The position numbers were made by a program, and so were the translations under genes. Shown here piece by piece: positions 43,510 through 56,824 of a stretch of 64,000 nt of DNA. A model generated the notes under the pieces. It made no database searches. It saw only the letters and a program-made list of their open reading frames with translations, and was not told the DNA's origin. Origin of the DNA: Lojkania enalia (Eukaryota > Ascomycota > Dothideomycetes > Pleosporales); contig ML986681.1 of the NCBI GenBank assembly GCA_010094045.1, positions 119,536-183,535 on the forward strand. The letters are read 5' to 3'. Positions within the stretch are counted from its first letter, which is position 1; the number at the start of each line of letters is the position of its first letter.

Positions 43510-44420
43510 GTCGCATTTGTCGGCGGAGAGTGTTGTGACTAAACCTGGATCACGATCCAGCGGGAGAGGTGGATGTCGAGGAAGTGAATGCAGGTTGTCG
43601 AGGTGCGGGGCCAAACCAAGACGTTGTCGCGTCCCGCCGCGTCCGCCTTCCTGGGAGCGCAACGGGTTATCACGTGCGTATCTATGACTGATGGCTCGAT
43701 TGTGATTGGATGTTAGTGCTGTGGCTAATGGTCGAGGTGCAGTGCACGGACGCAACAAATGTGGCAGTGCAGCGCATCCTCACGTACTTGAACAGTTCCC
43801 AGTGCCGAGGTTGAGGCTCCCGGCTACTCCAATAATTAATAAGTGACATGGCTGGTGAAAACGTAGATTTATGAACATACGAAATATTGTTGCGCAGCAC
43901 TTCCCAGAAGTCTTTTGAGCTTGTCTTTGCCGAACTGAGGGGGCTGCCTTGGTAGCTACCCGAAGCAAACGCCATTCCGTGCCTACTGTAGCCAAGCCAA
44001 GCCGCCGGGACTATCGTCATCAGCGATGGAGACAACCAGGAAGCTAGGCAACTGACCTCGACTCTCCGAAATCCCATGATCTCTTTCTATAGCACAACTC
44101 CGGCTCCTGCGCTTCCTTCGCCCATGCCAGCCTCGCCCGTGCCCTTCCTGCTACTGTGAAGCGTCTGAGATATATTGTTGGACCGTTCCCCGGCGCGTGT
44201 TGGTGTATATTCCCACTTCGACCAAACTCATCGACAGCACAAACGTGCCGACGCTCGAGTTGCCACGATTTCCCACAGTACTACCTCTGCACATGCGACG
44301 ACACCCTAATGCGGTCCTCACTTGATTCTTCTCACCCATCGCTCCGCCTCCCTTGCCTTGTCGCACCCACAACCGCGCCCGCGTCGCTACTCGCTCCCCG
44401 CTCTAGGCTGTGGTGCCGCC
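43510..44420. promoter_or_regulatory. Divergent region between the TPP1-like gene and FAB1
   Basis: About 910 bp. It contains a possible 5' extension of the minus-strand gene: ATG at 43976 (MAFASGSYQGSPLSSAKTSS), a strong GTATGT donor, and GTACGT later, which could splice in frame to the main exon. Otherwise it is promoter for both genes. Confidence 0.4.
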
Positions 44421-47400
44421 ATGGCCAAGGACTCTGATGCGTCTTCACAACGGACCCTGCAACAAATCCATACGTCTGCGTCGCGCTCAGACTCTCTCAC
44501 CATATTTGGCGATCTCACCGCTCCCCCGGCCTCATCGTCGACAGGAGAGAATAAAGGCATCGAGTTAGTTCAGGGCGGCTTGAGCGGCCTCTACAGTCGT
44601 TTGAGGGCTTCAGTAGCCGGCAGCAAAGAAGGGAATGTTGAAAGCATCGAGGATGCCCTTGTTGCAAGTTCAAGGAGTAAGCCCGCATCAAAGAGCGGCC
44701 AAGGAGGGAGGAGTCCTAGTGGTACTGCTGTTTCCTCGCCTGTTGTAATATCGGTGCCGTCATCCAGGTTGCAATCACCCTTAGCAGCAAATTTTCCCGA
44801 CCAACAGTTACCACCATCACGGGAATCCAATATCTCGAGCCCTGCTACCTCGACGAAACATTCGTTGAACGGATCCAAGTCATCGCTGGCCACCGCAAAA
44901 TCTAGGAGTTCAATACCACTTACAGTGGACACCGGACGGGTTCCCAAAGAGGAAGATTCTTACTCCCAAAGCTCCATGAGCATTAATCCCAAAGCCTTGA
45001 GCTCCTCTACTACCAGAAATTCTTCTCGGAATGGTTCTTCAGCTGGTTTGGCGTCAAAATCTCAGGATTCTCATCGCGATACAGCGAGCCAAGACGAATC
45101 CCTTCGACACTATAAGGGCGATATGGATCTCAGAGACGAGGAAAGCGATACAACTGAGGATGATCTCGTCGTTGTCGAAGGTGGCGGCTTTGCCAACGAT
45201 AATGCCAAATACGTGAATAGCCTTGATGCGGCCCACGATGGGTTATCCAAAGTCAATTCTCGCGTAGACGGCCAGTACAAACCTAACCCGCCCACACCTA
45301 AAATTACAACGGAAGAATTCGATCAGGATTCTGGGGTGACAGGGTCTCCGCATGTCCCAGCTCGTGTTCAGACACCAGTTCTTGCACCGGCAACTCACCG
45401 TCCGCCTATGGTTCACATTGGACCTTCACATTTACCAGGATTTCGTGCTTCTCGAGCCTCTTCCTCAGATGGTTTAAGTTCTATCATCACCAATGCAACT
45501 GTTCGAAGCCCTGCAATTGCGCCTATCGAGGAATTCAGACAGCCCGTCTCCGGAACTTTGTCGACCAATAGTAATATATCTAGCAACGCCATCTCCCAAA
45601 TGGGAAGGAAGATACTTGGAAGAGAGTTCTGGATGAGGGATGAGAATGCAAAGGATTGTTTCAACTGTGGTGACGCCTTTTCAACTTTTAGGAGAAAGCA
45701 CCATTGCCGTACTTGCGGACAAATCTTCGATTCGAAGTGTACGTCCTTGATTTCAGGGACAGTTTTTGGACAGTCTGGTAATTTACGAGTTTGCAAGCCA
45801 TGTGAAAATATACTCAAAGGAAACGATGATGATTCCTCTGTCTACACCGATGAAGGGGACCAGGCATCGGTCTACGAGCAGGACGAAATGGCCAAGGCAC
45901 TGGAATCCCACTTTGATCTCTCCGAAAGCGACACTACAAAGATTAGCACCCCAACGATCAGCATACCAATGTCTAGAAAGGCAGGAAGCGAGAAAAAACG
46001 CCGGTCGACCGTTATTGAAGTCGCTCCTCCGACACTAGCACGACCTAGCTCCTCCAGATCTCTGCGCTCGCTAAGCGGGAGGCCTAGATCATCCAGCCAT
46101 AAGCGCCATCATTCGCGCCATCAACATATGCGAAATGTTAAATATGACGACCGGGCACCATTCCATCAGCATGACTCGGAGAGTTCACGCAGCCGCTCAA
46201 GTCTCCCAGCGTTTCATCACGACAGCATCATAGATCCTGATCTCGCCCCCTTTTTATCTGACGAAGACTCTAGCGAGGATGAACCGGCAAGTATATTCGC
46301 AACTCTCAGAGGCGATTCTCCGACAAATCCTAGCTTAGAGGGCGAGCGGGGTGGGTTGGGAGGACTTTTCGCTGTCATGAGGAAAGGCAAATCACGTACC
46401 GGGGATAAAAGTGTGGTAAGTGGTAGCTATGCTCGAGACACCGACACCGCGAGTATCTCGAGCCGTCACATGAACCGACATTCACGGCGAAGAAACCTTA
46501 GCGTGAGTAGTGTTGCGCACGCGCGACCTTCACCAAGGCGTTCCAAGAGCAACAGCCTCCTTAGACAAATTGGGGTAAGCTTCGGCGGCGGCGCACCAAT
46601 AACACAAGTTACCGCACCCTCTTCCACCCCTATCTCTTCCTCAAAGATCACCCGTAGCGCCTCCATGCAGGGCCCTAATTCTCCAGAGGTTGAACTCAAC
46701 CAAGCTAGTTTGCAACATGTCCACAAGCTGTTGAAGCAAATGCTGCAGGATGCTACCATCCCTCATGTATCCGGCTGGGAAAAAGCTCTTATGCCAATAC
46801 TATTGCAATGTACGGATGACGTCAATCCCGATGTCCACAGGAGCGACGACATGGATATTCGTAATTATATCAAGCTGAAGAAGATACCTGGTGGTCGACC
46901 CAGCGATACCTCTTACGTCTCCGGTGTCGTATTTACAAAGAACATTGCGCTAAAGAGTATGCCACGAAGCATACCAAATCCAAGGATCATCATTGTTACT
47001 TTTGCGATAGAGTATGCGCGCCACCAGACGCATTTCATGAGTTTAGAGCCGGTTATCGCCCAAGAACGAGAATATCTTCGCAACTTGGTGAACCGTATCG
47101 CGGCCCTCCACCCGAACGTACTGCTCGTGCAACGAAATGTTTCTGGTCTAGCACTAGAATTTTTAGAGCAAGCCGGCATTGCTGTTGCTTACAACGTCAA
47201 ACAAACGGTGCTCAACGCTGTAGCGAGATGTACCCAATCGCGAATGATATCCTCGGTAGACAAGCTTGCAATTGACCCTTCTCACCTTGGTCAGTGTGAG
47301 AGCTTCGATGTGAAAACATACGTACATAAGGGCGTAAAGAAGACGTACATTTACCTTTCTGGCTGTCAGCAAGATCTCGGCTGTACCATCGTCCTCCGCG

Positions 47401-50400
47401 GCGCAGAAACTGAACACCTTATCAAACTGAAGCGAGTCACAGAGTTTATATGTTATGTCGTCTACAACCTCAAATTGGAAACTTGCCTCATGCGAGATGA
47501 GTTCGTAATGATTCCCTCTGGCTCCAGCGGTGGAACGCCTCCCCAGAAAGAAGAGTGTTCTCAATGCGCTTCTGGAGAGGGTTCTCGATCGCATGATGGC
47601 GCAATTTCGAGTGAGAAGTCTCTTGAAGCTCTTTCAATGATCAATAAGAGAGACGGAGCCGAAGGTACTAAGCATGTCGTCGGCGAATTACATGTTCCCC
47701 ATGATGAGCCGGCTCCTTCCTTTTACAGCGAGATGGTCGAGAAGCATGATACGAAGATTCTCTCTGCTTCTCCTTTCGTAAAGTTTATGCAGCCCTACCT
47801 GCTAATGCAAGCCCGAGAATACGAACGAAAGCTCGGTTATTTGAAGAAACTGAGGGACCAGTATAGCACCAATGAGGAGAAACTGGACGACGAATCCCAG
47901 CAGAAATTCGAACTAGTGCAACCCAAAATGGTACATACAGTGGTGAAACGGGCATCGAAACAGGTCCATGATTTTCTACATGCTGTGCACGCGGCCGAGT
48001 ACGACAAGGCGTTGCACAACTACCAGACGCAAAAGCGACAGTGGGAAGCGTACCTTTCCGGGAATATGAACCTCTTCGACCCCTTTACTCATCAGAAAAT
48101 TGCGGTACTCTACAGCGTCGTAAACTCGGTTACATCTACGCCTTGTATTGGACCCGAGATTATTGCCCTCGGTTTCTACCAAGAACACGACATCGATGAC
48201 GGATTTACCCCTGACTGCACCCTAGGTCAGTATGTTGAGGATGTATGCCACTCGGCTGGAACTGTTTGCGATGTCGATGGCTGCAATCGAAGGATGCTTG
48301 ATCACCATCGTCAGTATGTCCACGGAGAAGGCCAGATGAGTGTTATTGTTCAGAAATACCCTTCAAAAATAAGGGGTTTGCAAAACACGATCCTAATGTG
48401 GAGTTGTTGCAGAATGTGCGGCCAAGAAACTCAAGTCATCCCTATGTCGGAGAATACTTGGAAGTATTCATTTGCAAAATATCTCGAATTGACGTTCTGG
48501 AGCAGCGAGCTTCACCCTCGAGCTGATATATGCCCGCACGATATTCACAAAGACCATGTTAGATACTTTGGTATCAACAATGTCGCCCTTCGAATCCAAT
48601 ATGATGCCGTTCAATTATATGAGGTTTCTGTACCGCGGCCGGTCATTACATGGAAGGTCGATGGTGATTTAAAACTCAAGAATGAACAGTTCCTCAGGAT
48701 CGAAGAGAGGTTAGACCGGTTCATGGCATCCGTTCGCGCACGACTAAAGAGCATCCACGTGGAGAGTGTCATGCCCGACAAGGTCGAGCACTGCAGGGCA
48801 GAGGTCGATAGCTTGATGAAACGTGCGAACGAAGAAAATGAATGGCTTCGTGAGAAACTCCGCGACAAGTACCTGAATTCAAGGTATTACGAAATCATCC
48901 CAATGAACCGAGCGATCCGGGCAATCCAAGAGAAAGCCATTGCCTGGGATGTTACCTTCAGTGAGTTTGAACAACAGTTCTTCCCATCCGAAAAGGATAT
49001 TCGAAGGTTGGCGACCCTCCAGCTTAAGAGATTTTTCCTTGAACGCGACGAATCCACTAGTTCTCTAGCTTCTGTTGAAGAAGGGGCAGAGCGGGGTGCC
49101 GAAGAGCCTGCTCTGACCGAGCAAGGGGAACCCATTGCATTAACGCCTATGCCATCAAGCATGTCACCCGAGCGTGCACGCGATATGCTGACGTCGGTGG
49201 TGGAAGAGGACCAATCAAGTGGGACAAAGCATCCTAATCTCCCTCGAGAGGAATCGGCGAGGCTACCAGCCATAGTTTCTCCCAAGCCGCCAACCCAAGA
49301 AATGCCGATACAAACATCCATTGAAGCACTAGAAAGGGATGATGTGCGCCACCTAGATCTTGCAGTCCCTTCCAACTTCCCTGATACACCCGCAAAGGAA
49401 GAGCAGCTACTTAAAACACCAACACTTTCGCCAAAATCTAATTCTTCAGTCGACCTAGGATCGCCTACTCCAATCGCTCATTCGAAGGTCAATCCAATCG
49501 ATAAAACTGTTGCGGATGCCATTGACAATATGCCTGGGTCTCCATCGCCTTGGCAGTCACCGAGTAGTTTCCTTGAATCGAAGATTCCTCGACTTGTTGA
49601 TACAATTAGGCGGGAGAACGCAACACGTCCTTCTTTGGTCCGAACACAATCACAACCTGGAGGTATTATGAAGCGCGAATCTCAGTCTGGGTCTTCATCT
49701 ATTCTAGCCGCATCCAATGCCATTGGCCATACCGGTTCGCCGAAGATTGCCACGAGCGATTCTGCAAGAACTTTGGAGCGTTTGTCTGAGCGACTTCTCC
49801 TAAATAACTTCAAGCAGTCAAAATCTACGTCGAAAATTCCACGGTCTGTACCCTATAAAACTCAAAAGGAGGCATCCAAAGTGTCCAAGCTGGCAGAGCA
49901 TTTCGAGCAACTATCTCGAGAATTCCAAAAAGAACGCATGCGTGAGCGACGGTATGACCGAAATCGGCAAGTGCGTGCATACCCACTTGCATCATCAAAA
50001 CCGATTGTCGAGGTGTATAGGGATGTTCATGAAGCGGTACAAGGACATAGTCCATCTGATGACGACGCTCAAACACCTTCACCGAACCGTGCCAGCACAG
50101 ACAACAGCACCCTTAGCGACAGCACCTTCACCGAACCAACTCCAATCACTGCCTCTCAATCTCCGGTTGAGGAGCGAAATCATAAAGAAATTGAGCCGGA
50201 TATTCATGTAGCGGAAGGTGAAGATCAGAACGCAAATGCAAGCCATACAGCTTCGGATGTCGAGAACGAGGCTAGCGATATAGAAATTTCAGCAGAAGAC
50301 ATACCCTTGCCCGATAGCATTGGTAGCTCTCAGCTTTCGCAATTAGAGAGCTCAATCGAGCTACCGAAGCACGAGAAGAACACATTGATGAAGATGCTTA

Positions 50401-51716
50401 CAAGTTTCTGGTCAGAACGGTCTGCTAGTGGCTGGGTGCCCCTTGACTACCCTTTCGCACAAATCGAGCACGTGTGGGAGGACTCGGATATAATTGTTCG
50501 AGAAGACGAGCCAAGTTCAATCATCGCACTTGCACTATCAAGTTCCGACTACCTGAACAAACTCCAAGGTTTCCGGGCTGACAAGTCATCCGCTGAGAGC
50601 AGTTTCAATGGTTTAGAAGGCTCTGAAGCGTCTATTGAGCGCAATCTGCTTCACGAAGCCAACACTAACATCCGTTATAAGCTAGGTAATCGCGGTGTCA
50701 ACGCCCAATGCAAAATCTTCTACGCCCAATCCTTTGACGCCCTACGTCGGAAATGCGGCGTGGCTGACCGCTTTGTAGAATCACTATCTCGCTGCTCAAA
50801 ATGGGATTCTAAGGGTGGGAAGAGCAAGAGTATCTTTCTAAAAACACTCGACGACCGCTTCGTTCTAAAGAGTCTTTCACCAATCGAGGTCAATGCTTTC
50901 TTCCGCTTTGCGCCCAACTATTTCGCCTTCACTCATCAGAATTTGTTTAAGGGGCTTCCATCTGTTATCGCGAAGATGTTTGGGTTGTTTCAAGTCCAGA
51001 TCAAGACTCCGACCGGTCGCGATTTTGATTGGTTTATGCTGGTCATGGAAAACCTTTTCTACGATCGTGAGCCTAACCGTCGTTATGATCTGAAAGGTTC
51101 GATGCGTAATCGCAAGATCGAATCCACGGGTGAACGAGACGAAGTCCTGCTCGATGAGAACCTCGTCGACATCATCTACAGCGAAACACCAATCTTCGTC
51201 CGCGAGCATACGAAGAAGCTACTGAAAGCCAGCGTCTGGAATGATACGCTGTTCCTCAGTCAGCAGAACGTCATGGATTATAGTCTCATGGCGGGCTTTG
51301 ATGATACGAGGCATGAGATCATTGTTGGTATTATTGGTACGATAGCCCCGCTGCCACACCACCCTTCCCTCTCAATATACAATATGATAACTATAAGATT
51401 CGACTCTCGCTAATGCGTGATAACAGACTGCATTCGTACCTACACCTGGGATAAGAAACTTGAGTCATGGATCAAGGACCGCGGAAAGAATAAACCGACC
51501 ATCACGTCTCCGAAAGAGTACCGCAATCGCTTCCGTGTCGCTATGGAGAAGTATATTCTCCAGGCCCCGAATTGCTGGCATCAGTTTAGCGGTAGGATGG
51601 TGGGTACGCCGACTGTGGGTGGTGGGCAGAGGATGATTAAATTTGAAAGGGAGGATAGAAGAATGCTCGAGGTTGAGGTTGGTGGTGAGGAGAGGGCGGT
51701 TGGTAGTAAGATTTGA
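44421..51716 (+). CDS. FAB1: 1-Phosphatidylinositol-3-phosphate 5-kinase (Fab1/PIKfyve)
   Basis: Exons 44421-51336 and 51427-51716 encode 2,401 residues. The start has a strong context (GCCGCCATGG); no ATG precedes it in frame. The enzyme makes PI(3,5)P2 on vacuole and endosome membranes. Domains in order: a disordered Ser-rich N-terminus; a FYVE finger (about 404-465; [20 protein letters not shown] with eight Cys/His ligands and the R-(R/K)HHCR core); a long Ser-rich linker; a chaperonin-like CCT domain (about 840-1030, SCQQDLG-type block and [17 protein letters not shown]); Cys/Trp-rich repeats (about 1270-1400); another disordered region; and the lipid kinase (about 1990-2400) with [40 protein letters not shown] and [18 protein letters not shown]. 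The last intron (90 nt, donor GTACGA) interrupts GII/DCIRTY. Confidence 0.95.
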
Positions 51717-51806
51717 ATGACGAGAATACGAATTTTATTCGTGATGTGAGGGCATTGGGGTTAGGATTGTACAGCTTGACGTCTATTAAATAACTTGGGC
51801 ATAGTG

Positions 51807-51839
<33 letters not shown>

Positions 51840-52561
51840 GTTTTCTCTTTACAAGCATAGCGTAGGTGTCCTGGATTTGCTCGATCAAGCATGCTACTGC
51901 ATGGATACTATGCGTTTGGTAATGTTTAGATATCTTGGGCTCACGACATACCCACAGCCTGTCCTCGAAGGACCGATTTTTATGTATAAATACAATGTGG
52001 AAGATAAAAAGCACTTCCATGCCAACAATCATCTGTGCGTAGAAAAGTTAGTCTAGAAACAAAGCGAGCGACTCATTGACGTCCTATCCCGTCTCAAACC
52101 AATATCAGGCTTCATTGAGGTCTGATTTAAGGCAACGAGCATCGAGGACGAGTTATGAAAGTTTGAACGAGGGGGGCTTTGTGATGGGGGGATGGATATA
52201 ATTAAAGCGCTGTGAAAGGTCCATCTACGCCATCTATACTAAATACAAAGGTCATCAGGGCACAGTCCTAGTAAAAGCTAGATGAAAAGCCCACTCCGGA
52301 AAGCGCTGCTGAAGAAGTCAGTCGTTCGTCAAAGACTGCGCAAGTCCGTCATCAAGTCGGGGTTTCGGTCAAAGCGAGTCGCCCCTGTCTGTCGAACATA
52401 GAACTTTAACCCTCCCCGCGAACTCCGGTGGCCGGTCCGTGAACCTGAACTAAAGGTCTACTTGGATGCTGATTGGGTTCTGCAACTCAACTCAACTGCC
52501 CGTCCCAAATAGCCAAACATGATCAACTGCATTCTAACAATCATCTGCTCCAAGTCCAGCA
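51717..52561. other. Convergent 3' intergenic region with a long T tract
   Basis: No gene seen. 51811-51839 is an uninterrupted run of 29 T just behind FAB1. Confidence 0.5.
51811..51839 (+). repeat. Poly(T) tract, 29 nt
   Basis: The longest homopolymer of the window. The exact length may be unreliable. Confidence 0.85.
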
Positions 52562-54477
52562 TTAGACAGCGTGACTCGGCTTCTCCTTCTCCTTTTCCTT
52601 CTCTTTCTTCTTATCCTTCTTATCATGCTTGCTCTCCTTCTTCGCCGCCGCCTCCGCCATAAGCTGTTCGAAGGCCATGAAGTCGCCTTCCTCATCGGGG
52701 TCGCGCTCAGCCTAGACACATTAGTCTTCATCGTCCACAAATATAAACAGGTCCTTTCCTACTCTGCCTTTCTTATATTGAAGGAAGTGAATACAGGAAG
52801 ATGGATAGGGGGAGTGCACACCTTCTGGAACATCTCGCCGATAATAACCAGCGCATGGGCCCGCTCAACCCTTTTCTCTAGTTTAACATTCTTGTCATTA
52901 AGCACCTGATCACAGACATCCCGCAGCACACTCTGAATCTCAAACTTGCTTCCCCGCCAAGCTGCCGCAAGAATCTTTCCAGTAACTTTCTTTTCGTACT
53001 CTGCTTTCTTCTCATCTGTCCAATCCTCTCCCCCCTTTTCCTCCAGCTTGGCCATTTCCTCCATAGTGAGCTGCGCGTCGATGGCAGCAGACATGGTATT
53101 CCATGTCTCCTTGACGAGAGTTCCTTTGTCTTTAACACGCGAGAAAAATCCCGAGATGCCAAGGAATTTCTGGGATTTGATGAATGAGGTTGCTTTAGAG
53201 AGGTACGTTGCGCCGATCGCGTGCAAGATTTCCAGCCCGAAGCTCTCCATCTTTAGATTTTCAATCTCGAGATGAGTCTTCTCTTTGAATGCATTTGTAA
53301 CATCGGGGCCCTTGTCTGTCTCAGTCCATATCGAGATGCGGTCGATAAGCTTCTTGGCAAGGGTATTTACGCGCTTGTCGCGGATCCGCTTGCGTTCGAG
53401 TTCGTAGGCAGCTAGCTCTTCGCGCTGTTCTTTGGTGAGGCCGCCCTTCTTCTTCTGTTTCTCGCGTAACTCCTTCTCAGCGTCTGTCACGCCTGCTGCC
53501 TCCATCCGCGCATCTTCTTCTGACTTGTTCATGATGGCTGGTCGAATGGGGATTTGACGCCCTGAATGAGGCGTACTTGTTCCGGAATATGGAGGAGTGG
53601 GCTGCGCCGAAGCGGCGGCGCTGCTGTCTACCGGAGTCTCAACATACGGCGGGGGGGGAGACCCCTCGTCAGGCTCTGCTTTTGTTTCGGCGGCGGCTTC
53701 GGCCGCCTTCGCTTGTGCTGCTGATGATGGTTCCGAGGTTGCTGTGCCGGCCGTCTGTCCTGTGGAGTTTGATGCTTCTGGTTTTGCGGCGTCTCCGGCT
53801 TCCTCTTCTTCCATTTCGCGCATCGAGATCTCCATGGTCTTGGTAAGATCCTTCATAAGAGAGATCTCGCCGATCCTGCAACATGTCAGTGTCTGGATTC
53901 CAGTGCCGACCGATCCCGGAAAAGGATAGAAGAGAAGAGAAGCATCCATACCAATCCACAAAAGCATCCCCTCCAAAAATCATTGTGAAAAACTCGGCCG
54001 GATCCTCTGTCTCCAATTAGCTCAGCCCATGAGTCTATCCTCCTCCGACAGCTTCCTTCGTCACAATAGCTGCACATACCAAACCCAGAACTCGGCACCG
54101 CACTCTCCTTCCCAAACTTGTCATACTGTTTCCTTAGCGTCTCATCGCTGAGCACCTGGTACGCTTCTCCAATCTGCGCATCGTATTAGCTTGATCATAT
54201 CCAATCCTACCCCACCCTCGCTCTATAAGATCCGGTATCGAAAGCAGTTCTGCGGTCAGAGTGGGCAAACGTACAGCCTGGAATTTTTCGTGTGCCGTCT
54301 CATCGCCTGGGTTCTTGTCTAGGTATACGTTAATATCCAAGTCTTCATTCGGGCGTCGTCCGGCGTGTTACCAGGGTGCAGTTTGATGGCGAGCTTGCGA
54401 TACGCCTTCTTGATTTCAAGCTCCGTGGCCGTGGGCGGCACCTGGAGTGCATCGTAGTATGTGGTGTCGACAACCAT
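52562..54477 (-). CDS. J-domain co-chaperone of the Caj1/DNAJ-X type
   Basis: Minus-strand exons 54477-54372, 54318-54275, 54173-54080, 54006-53952, 53875-52822 and 52711-52562 encode 500 residues. The J domain is residues 5-70: [20 protein letters not shown], the HPD motif split by intron 1 (LHP/DKNPGDE), and [20 protein letters not shown]. After it come [20 protein letters not shown], an acidic and Pro-rich linker, a Lys/Glu-rich helix, and the DNAJ-X domain (about 260-440, with [18 protein letters not shown]). The C-terminus is a Lys/Glu repeat ending KPSHAV. This matches the yeast Caj1/Djp1 and human DNAJB12-like X-domain branch, which stimulates Hsp70 in the cytosol or on organelle surfaces. 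Five introns crowd the first 600 bp. Confidence 0.92.
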
Positions 54478-55108
54478 TTTGCCGCACTTGGGGTATACGG
54501 TTGTCGCGGGCGGCAGGGAAATTCTGTTATTGTTATAGTAGGGCGGGCGTCGACGAGGCAGCGGTTTTTCGGGCGGCGGTGCAATTTGCCCGAGCCACAG
54601 GCGACGTCACAAACCGGGGCTTACCAAGCCCCAGTGCCTGCGCCCGCCAGTATCATGGTAAACATTATTACATGGCCGGATTTCAGCCATCTGACACAAG
54701 GTGCACACGCGTCAGACTAGACACACTATTCCATTCCTTAAGATATGTTAGGTTAAATCTGCCCTCTATCAAAACAGACATGATGCTACCCGCTCCAGTC
54801 CTAGTGGCCGACCATCCTTCGCTACCCATCACTCGAAAAATTCCAAGACCACCCATGGCCGCCTATACAACGCCAATGCTAAAACTTCCAGCCGAGTGTA
54901 TTGAAACCCGTGAATATTTTGTGAGCCCGCCGGACACATTAAACGGACCAAACGAAAAGGGGGTATGCCGTCAAAGAAATATGTTCATATCCGGAACCAT
55001 AAAGTAACGTGACTCCCGAAAGGTCGGTCCAGCACATACTGTACATCGATCCGTATAGCAGCTCATTCGACAACGAATTTGCTAGCTATCGTTGCTGCAA
55101 TTAGATGC
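54478..55108. other. Intergenic, no gene seen
   Basis: Promoter side of the J-protein gene and 3' flank of eIF4E. Open plus-strand stretches here lack motifs. Confidence 0.45.
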
Positions 55109-55950
55109 TTAAACGATAAATTTGGCCTTTGCGCGCGTGCTGCCCGCTTGAGCGGCATCGGTGTGTCCGGAGAACTCCACCATCTCAGTCTCTTTCAATT
55201 GTAGGGCTTGCTTGAAGCGCCGGCCGATCTTCTCCAAAACCTGCTTTCCTTGGTCGCCCCTGCCCTTCCCAACGGTTCGCGTCCAGAGACCGATACGGTA
55301 GAATCCGCGGCGAACGTTTACCACCACACCCATGACTTCTTTGTCATCCTCATCCTCTAGGTTCTCTCCAATAGCCGCGAGCATGACGTGGAGCCAGAGC
55401 GCATCAATGTTAATAGACTTCTTGTCCTTGAACTGAAAGGCCCATTTCCCGCCATGCTTGTTCTGGGTATCTTCCCATTCCGGGCGGACACCCTTCTTGA
55501 ATAGATGGTAATCGGACTTGAGGGCAAGGTCGGAGGTAGGGGTTATGTTGTTCTGAGTAGTGTCAGTCAAGGCGGCCCAGCTGGGTTCCTGAGGAACACT
55601 CACGTAAATACCCCAGAACTCCTCAACCGAATCGAAAGAAATGACCTCCTTCAATAGTTCGTTCCAGTTGTCGCCCTGCAATGGTCAGAACATGAATGAC
55701 GGTAAGGCGCAGCCACGGGACATACCTTGCCACTCGGGGGCTTCGTGAACCAGAGCGTCCAGGTGTTCATGAGGGGATGCTTGACATTGAAGTTCTCTGG
55801 GTCATCAAAGACAGTGCGGATTTCACTATCATTAGTTGGGGCGGTCGATGTGTTCTGCTCGCCAGAGCTCATCTTGTCCGATGGAGAGATTGGGATTGTG
55901 TCCAAAGGCACCTGTTGTTGGGGGTTTGGTGCTGGAGCGACTTCGGCCAT
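55109..55950 (-). CDS. Translation initiation factor eIF4E
   Basis: Minus-strand exons 55950-55726, 55675-55604 and 55552-55109 encode 246 residues. eIF4E binds the mRNA 5' cap and recruits eIF4G. A disordered N-terminus of about 55 residues is followed by HPLMNTWTLWFTKPPSGK, GDNWNELLKEVISFDSVEEF (Trp), WGIY, LFKKGVRPEWEDTQNKHGGK (the Trp-Glu pair that holds the cap), WLHVMLAAIGENLED and VVVNVRRGFYRIGLWTRT, which are the conserved blocks in the right spacing. The C-terminus is slightly longer than in yeast (HTDAAQAGSTRAKAKFIV). Both introns are about 50 nt and phase 0. Whether it is the only eIF4E of the genome is unknown. Confidence 0.95.
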
Positions 55951-56824
55951 TACGGCTGAGTTGTATATGAGAGCTTGTGGAAGTATAGATTGCGGCGAGG
56001 CTAAAAGGGAACTTGGGACGTGGGTCGGTCAGCGGAGGAAACGAGTGCGTAGGTAGAGGACGAGGGAGTAGGGCTAGACTAATTCTTGAGGTCGCACCGG
56101 GCGGAAACTCAAGGAAGGCGGTCGCTAGATCGAATGCGCTTGTTATAAATAGTGGGTGGTAGAAGGAACACTGGGTGGCAGGGTGAGTTTGTTGGTGTGG
56201 GTTTGTCCGGCTCCTGTCGCCCATGAACGAAGAAAATGCCAGGTGCTATGCTGCGGTCCGAAACGTTTATGTAATCGACTAGTCCAAATCCTGCAATCAC
56301 GGTTTCACCGCGCCCACTGAAACGGTCAAGTCACTGCTAGGTTCAGAGGTAATAAAGGAATGGTAGTGAAATTGAATATTACATTACAATTGGATCGTAT
56401 GTCCACACCGCTGCACCATGACCTGCCTAATTTTCAAGGCAGATCATGAGGCAGTCTCGTCTCCGAGCAAGATGCAATCTCAATATAAGCACTTCTACGG
56501 CACAACCGCAGCCATGGGACGGCTGAATTGCAATTTGACATCCGTGCTACAGGTATCATCAGAGGAGAAAAGAAACCACAGAAGAATCAATGAGAGAGAA
56601 AAATATTTATCAGAGAAGTGAAAGCCGCTAAAACCCCATAGGAGGTCGGCCGCTACCTGGTATCCTGAAGACACTTGCATACCTACATTAGGGACTCCGA
56701 TGCCCGCCCATGAAAAATTATAAAATCCGCAGTCACTATCCCATGGAGAGCTGTATACCTACGCAGCATGAATAAATGCCTAGTATTAGAAGCATATATA
56801 GAAGTGAGAATCGAATCGTGCAGG
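55951..56824. other. Intergenic, no gene seen
   Basis: Promoter side of eIF4E and 3' flank of squalene synthase. Confidence 0.45.

Noticed and set aside
43682..44077. Minus-strand frame upstream of the TPP1-like gene as a separate gene
   Set aside because: It makes better sense, if coding at all, as 5' exons of the TPP1-like gene through GTATGT and GTACGT donors; as one exon it shows nothing known.
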